Assembly: GCF_004310335.1 (NCBI RefSeq)
Contig: NZ_SIRS01000001.1
Location: 372,001 to 436,000, forward strand
Direction: 5' to 3'
Length of the DNA: 64,000 bases
Source: Hyunsoonleella pacifica
Lineage (GTDB): Bacteria; Bacteroidota; Bacteroidia; Flavobacteriales; Flavobacteriaceae
Shown here piece by piece: positions 63,413-64,000 of the stretch. A model generated the notes under the pieces. That model made no database searches and was not told the DNA's origin. It worked only from the letters and a program-made list of their open reading frames with translations. Each line of letters begins with the position of its first letter. The first letter of the stretch is position 1. Made by a program: the position numbers and the translations under genes.

Positions 63413-64000
63413 ATGATGAGGTCTTTTTTTGTTTTAATTTTTATTTGTTTTACTGCTTGTAAAACAAGTAAAACTACTCATTCATTAAATAAGAGAAACA
63501 CCCCAGATTGGTCTTTAGTATTTAATGATAGTTGTACCCAAGACTGGACAAAAAATTGGACTTTAGATGGTCTAATAGCAACAGTTGAGAATTCAAAAAA
63601 AGGAATGCATTTCAAAGCAGGTTCAGAGGCTTATAATGATGCACATCATGCTGTTTTATGGACAAAAAAATCATACAGTGGAGATGTGAAAATTGAATTT
63701 GATTATACCAAAACAGATGATGAAAATCGATTTGTAAACATCCTTTACATTCAAGCTACCGGAGATAAAGAAGGAATTCATGAAAAAGATATCTCAAAAT
63801 GGAATAAAAAGCGGGAAGTTCCTGCAATGAGAAAATATTTTGAAAACATGAACGTGTTTCATATCAGTTATGCTGCTTTTGGAAACAAAGGTGATGGTTT
63901 CTATTATGTAAGAGCAAGAAGGTACCCTAAACCAAATAATAAATCATTTAATTCAACTAGAATAGCACCTTCTTTTGATAAACAAGGTTTTTTTGAAAAA
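63413..64000 (+). CDS. YesU-like DUF1961 family lipoprotein, 3'-truncated by the window
   Basis: An open frame starts at ATG 63413 (or 63416), 2 bp after the sulfatase stop, and runs off the right edge after 196 codons. The signal ends FICFTAC, a lipobox. The visible part (WSLVFNDSCTQDWTKNWTLD, VKIEFDYTKTDDENRFVNIL, GDGFYYVRARRYPKP) has the concanavalin-like beta-sandwich character of DUF1961 proteins. The family includes Bacillus YesU of the rhamnogalacturonan-use region, which also handles rhamnose-uronate polymers. Function is not established to my knowledge; a glycan-binding or lyase/hydrolase role on unsaturated oligomers is conjecture. Confidence 0.75.
   Translation, partial: MMRSFFVLIFICFTACKTSKTTHSLNKRNTPDWSLVFNDSCTQDWTKNWTLDGLIATVENSKKGMHFKAGSEAYNDAHHAVLWTKKSYSGDVKIEFDYTKTDDENRFVNILYIQATGDKEGIHEKDISKWNKKREVPAMRKYFENMNVFHISYAAFGNKGDGFYYVRARRYPKPNNKSFNSTRIAPSFDKQGFFEK

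Overview
The window is AT-rich DNA from a marine Bacteroidota, most likely a Flavobacteriaceae member. Three features point there: two SusC/SusD pairs, several C-terminal type IX secretion (T9SS) sorting domains, and Bacteroidota-type -7 promoter boxes (TAnnTTTG). Almost all genes lie on the + strand in tight co-directional runs. I saw no rRNA, tRNA, CRISPR array or insertion sequence.

Region 1 (1-6301). The 3' part of a large secreted clan GH-A glycosidase (agarase/porphyranase-like, two CBM6-like modules, T9SS tail) ends at 2463 and probably closes a separate polysaccharide locus to the left. A convergent Lrp/AsnC regulator follows. It is divergent from a three-gene operon encoding a two-lobed cyanophycinase-like S51 peptidase, a class I/II aminotransferase and a RidA-type enamine/imine deaminase.

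Region 2 (6631-18928). A SusC/SusD pair is followed by two lipoproteins with thrombospondin type-3 repeats and a shared Cys-containing repeat domain, two paralogous HETAH lipoproteins, an M43-like metalloprotease and an M1-like peptidase. No glycosidase is present, so I read this as a protein or peptide acquisition locus.

Region 3 (19439-64000, running off the right edge). This is a large polysaccharide utilization locus, most consistent with ulvan, the sulfated rhamnose/uronic acid/xylose polysaccharide of green algae. It contains SusC/SusD, a GH3, a small T9SS-secreted protein, L-rhamnose mutarotase, a T9SS-secreted PL24-type ulvan lyase, an FN3 lipoprotein, two GH78 and two GH106 alpha-L-rhamnosidases, a GH43, a GH2, an alginate-lyase-superfamily (PL38-like) lyase, a PL25-type lipoprotein ulvan lyase, five S1 sulfatases and a partial YesU/DUF1961 protein. 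A GntR-type regulator with a sugar-binding-like domain and a hybrid two-component system (HTCS) sit in the middle. The likely flow is: surface lyase cuts ulvan, SusCD imports oligomers, and periplasmic lyases, sulfatases, rhamnosidases and other glycosidases finish them, with RhaM feeding rhamnose catabolism. No GH88/GH105 unsaturated uronyl hydrolase was seen here; it may lie beyond 64000.

The most interesting regulatory signal is a direct repeat (consensus ACAGGAY, 10-bp period) upstream of six transcription units of region 3. It is followed 27-29 bp later by a -7-like box. I propose it as the operator of the locus HTCS. It also settles three start codons, because longer GTG/TTG starts fall inside the operator or promoter.
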